Shown piece by piece: positions 3,563 to 5,190 of a stretch of DNA of 5,190 bases. The first letter of the stretch is position 1. Every line of letters begins with the position of its first letter. The translations under genes and the position numbers were made by a program. Where the stretch lies: the NCBI GenBank assembly GCA_020058315.1, contig JAGVEK010000387.1, forward strand, positions 1-5,190, in the 5' to 3' direction. A model generated the notes under the pieces. The model had not been told where the DNA came from. It saw only the letters and a program-made list of their open reading frames with translations, and made no database searches. The stretch is from Candidatus Zixiibacteriota bacterium. Its GTDB lineage: Bacteria; Zixibacteria; MSB-5A5; WJJR01.

Positions 3563-5190
3563 ATGTTCGTGATAGTCATCCTGGTGGTCTCGGTCCTGCT
3601 GCAATTGTGTGCGGCCTATCTGGCATTGCGGCTCATCCCAATCACTCGCCATCGCGGGGTGTGGGCGGTTGTGGCCATCGCGATCAGCCTGATGGCACTT
3701 CGCAGGGGCATCACTGCTTATGCACTGGTCACGGGCACCCCCTTTCATTCACTGGATCTCGTTGTTGAACTGGTTGCTCTGGCCAGTTCGGCACTGATGC
3801 TCATCGGCATGGCCGCCCTCAAGCCTCTGTTTCAATCGATGAAGAACTCCGAAGAGGTTGCGCGGCAGAGCGAGAAGCACTATCGCGACCTCTATGAAGC
3901 TGCACCGTGCGGATTCCTTTCGATTGATCGGGAGGGTTCCATCCGCCAGTGCAACCGCCGGGCTGAGCAAATCCTCGGTTATGCTCACGGGGCGCTTTTC
4001 GGGATTCCCATGGCGGGGTTGCTGCTGGATTCAACCTGCGAGAATGGGCGACCTCCGGTCGCACACGATCATTTGTGGGACGGGGTTCCGCTGACGGATG
4101 TGGAAGTCCAGATGTGCACAGCCGACGCGCGTGCCATCTCGGTGAGTCTATCGGTTCAGCCGATTGCGGACGAGAAGGATTCAACGGTGGGATTCCGCGC
4201 GATCATTGTGGATATCAGCGAGCGCGTGAAAGCAACTGAGGATCTCCGGCTGACACAGTTTGTCGTCGATCGCGCTGCTGATTTGATCTTCCTTGTCGAT
4301 CAGAACGCGCGTTTCACCTACGTCAACGAGGCTGTCTGCAAGAGCCTCCAATACACGCGCGAAGAGCTTCTGACGATGACGGTCTTCGACATCAATCCTG
4401 TTTTCCCCAAAGAACAGTGGCCGGGACATTGGAGCGAGATCAAGTCTGGCCACCCTGTCTTCCTGGAGTCCGTGCACCGGACGAAGAGTGGCTCCACCAT
4501 GCCGGTCGAGATTCGCGCCAATCTCCTTGTGATCGGCGGACAGGAACTGAACTGCGCCGTCGTCCGTGACATTTCCGAGCGCAAGCGGGTCCAGGAGAAG
4601 CTTGAGCTGACGCAGTTTGTCGTCGACCACGCCGGCGAATCCATCTTCCTCATGGATCGGGATGGACGCGTCACATTTGTGAATGACGCGGCCTGTGACC
4701 ACCTCGGTTACTCTCGCGAAGAAATTCTTCGAATGTCGATCTTCGACATCGATCCAGTCTTTAGCCGGGCAGCGTGGCAGCGGTGCTGGGAGGCACTCAA
4801 TGCCGGAAAGTCTCTCCTTGTCGAGTCGGTGCACCGCACAAAGGATGGGCGGGCTGTTCCGATCGAGATCAGTGCCAACCGTGTTGTCCTTGGGGGGCAG
4901 GAGTTCGACTGCGCCTTCGTACGCGACATCTCGGATCGCAAGAAGGTGGCGGAACAACTGCAGCGGCAATTGAACGAGCTCCAGTCCATCTACAATCTCA
5001 GTGACGCCGTTACCCGCGCCGGCGCGCTCGAGTCTGTCTACGACGAGGCAATCGGCGGACTGATCAGAACCTTGGGAGCTGATCGGGCCGCCATTCTCCT
5101 GATTGATCCTGACGGGGTGATGCGCTTCAAGGCCTGGAAAGGGCTCTCCGACGGATACCGCCGGGCGGTGGAAGGCCATTCGCCCTGGTC
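3563..5190 (+). CDS. Membrane-anchored PAS-PAS-PAS-GAF sensor protein, N-terminal part (3' end outside window)
   Basis: Open frame from ATG 3563 to the window edge (542 codons, no stop). AGGAG at 3549-3553, 9 bases ahead, supports this start. Residues about 2-22, 33-52 and 66-88 are hydrophobic and should be three membrane helices, followed by a short linker (KPLFQSMKNSEEVARQSEKH) into the cytoplasm. Three S-box PAS domains follow at about 106-222, 230-342 and 349-460, each ending in a DIS(E/D)R-type motif. The second and third are near copies. From about 475 a GAF domain begins (LQSIYNLSDAV, LGADRAAILLID, GLSDGYRRAVEGHSPW). The domain order is typical of sensor histidine kinases and some diguanylate cyclases, so the output domain, and thus the class, is unknown. 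No haem- or flavin-specific residue pattern is obvious and no ligand can be named. It stands alone after a 603-bp gap. A 333-codon antisense frame (5179-4181) is a codon-bias shadow. Confidence 0.93.
   Translation, partial: MFVIVILVVSVLLQLCAAYLALRLIPITRHRGVWAVVAIAISLMALRRGITAYALVTGTPFHSLDLVVELVALASSALMLIGMAALKPLFQSMKNSEEVARQSEKHYRDLYEAAPCGFLSIDREGSIRQCNRRAEQILGYAHGALFGIPMAGLLLDSTCENGRPPVAHDHLWDGVPLTDVEVQMCTADARAISVSLSVQPIADEKDSTVGFRAIIVDISERVKATEDLRLTQFVVDRAADLIFLVDQNARFTYVNEAVCKSLQYTREELLTMTVFDINPVFPKEQWPGHWSEIKSGHPVFLESVHRTKSGSTMPVEIRANLLVIGGQELNCAVVRDISERKRVQEKLELTQFVVDHAGESIFLMDRDGRVTFVNDAACDHLGYSREEILRMSIFDIDPVFSRAAWQRCWEALNAGKSLLVESVHRTKDGRAVPIEISANRVVLGGQEFDCAFVRDISDRKKVAEQLQRQLNELQSIYNLSDAVTRAGALESVYDEAIGGLIRTLGADRAAILLIDPDGVMRFKAWKGLSDGYRRAVEGHSPW
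4250..4963 (+). repeat. Tandem duplication of a PAS domain (2 x 357 bp)
   Basis: Codons 230-348 and 349-467 align without gaps in 119-residue units with about 64 identities (54%). Both begin LTQFVVD and share RxTxVN, FDIxPVF, ESVHRTKxG, GGQE and RDISxRK. The repeat spans the whole domain plus its connecting helix, so one ancestral PAS module was duplicated in frame. The first PAS domain ends similarly but is otherwise clearly different. Confidence 0.85.

Noticed and set aside
4181..5179. Antisense open frame of 332 residues on the reverse strand over the PAS sensor
   Set aside because: The forward frame encodes recognisable PAS and GAF motifs throughout. The reverse frame has no known motif, and its internal repetition only mirrors the PAS duplication. 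Long antisense frames are common in GC-biased genes.

Overview
This is a GC-rich bacterial chromosome fragment with four clear protein genes, all on the + strand. The two ends cut genes: the window opens inside an ABC-type permease and closes inside a multi-PAS sensor. Shine-Dalgarno leaders precede two of the three visible starts. The organism cannot be fixed from the sequence. The mix of a MacB-type export system, an E. coli-like DedA, a PAS/PAS/PAS/GAF sensor and GC-rich palindromic repeats in the gaps suits an environmental Gram-negative lineage. An FCB-group or Zixibacteria-like genome is a guess from general familiarity with such intergenic repeats, not a demonstrated assignment.

Layout. 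(1) 1-756: C-terminal 251 codons of a MacB/FtsX-family permease. (2) 757-987: 231 bp gap filled with inverted repeats. (3) 988-1677: complete ATPase of the MacB/LolD type, the natural partner of the permease. (4) 1678-2311: 634 bp gap. Its left part (about 1755-1925) is dense in inverted repeats, including a perfect 16-bp inverted repeat with a T7 run in its loop. Its right part holds a 27-bp near-palindrome (2020-2046), a 26-codon reverse-strand ORF (2122-2042) with a strong Shine-Dalgarno site and a dehydrogenase-like IPGDG motif, and a candidate promoter for the next gene. (5) 2312-2959: dedA, complete, followed at once by a hairpin. (6) 2960-3562: 603 bp gap with a roughly 106-bp imperfect inverted repeat and a small palindrome nearly identical to one in the previous gap. 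(7) 3563-5190: N-terminal 542 codons of a membrane-anchored sensor with three transmembrane segments, three PAS domains (the last two a tandem duplication) and the start of a GAF domain. Its output domain lies beyond the window.

The permease and ATPase should form one inner-membrane export machine; the adaptor is probably upstream. DedA is a separate membrane-homeostasis protein of the lipid-scramblase/transporter superfamily. The sensor is a signalling protein of unknown input and output. Nothing shows that these three units act together. The most unusual content is in the gaps: related palindromic modules that recur between genes, and the orphan dehydrogenase-like leader peptide. No complete new defence, mobile or biosynthetic system is visible.
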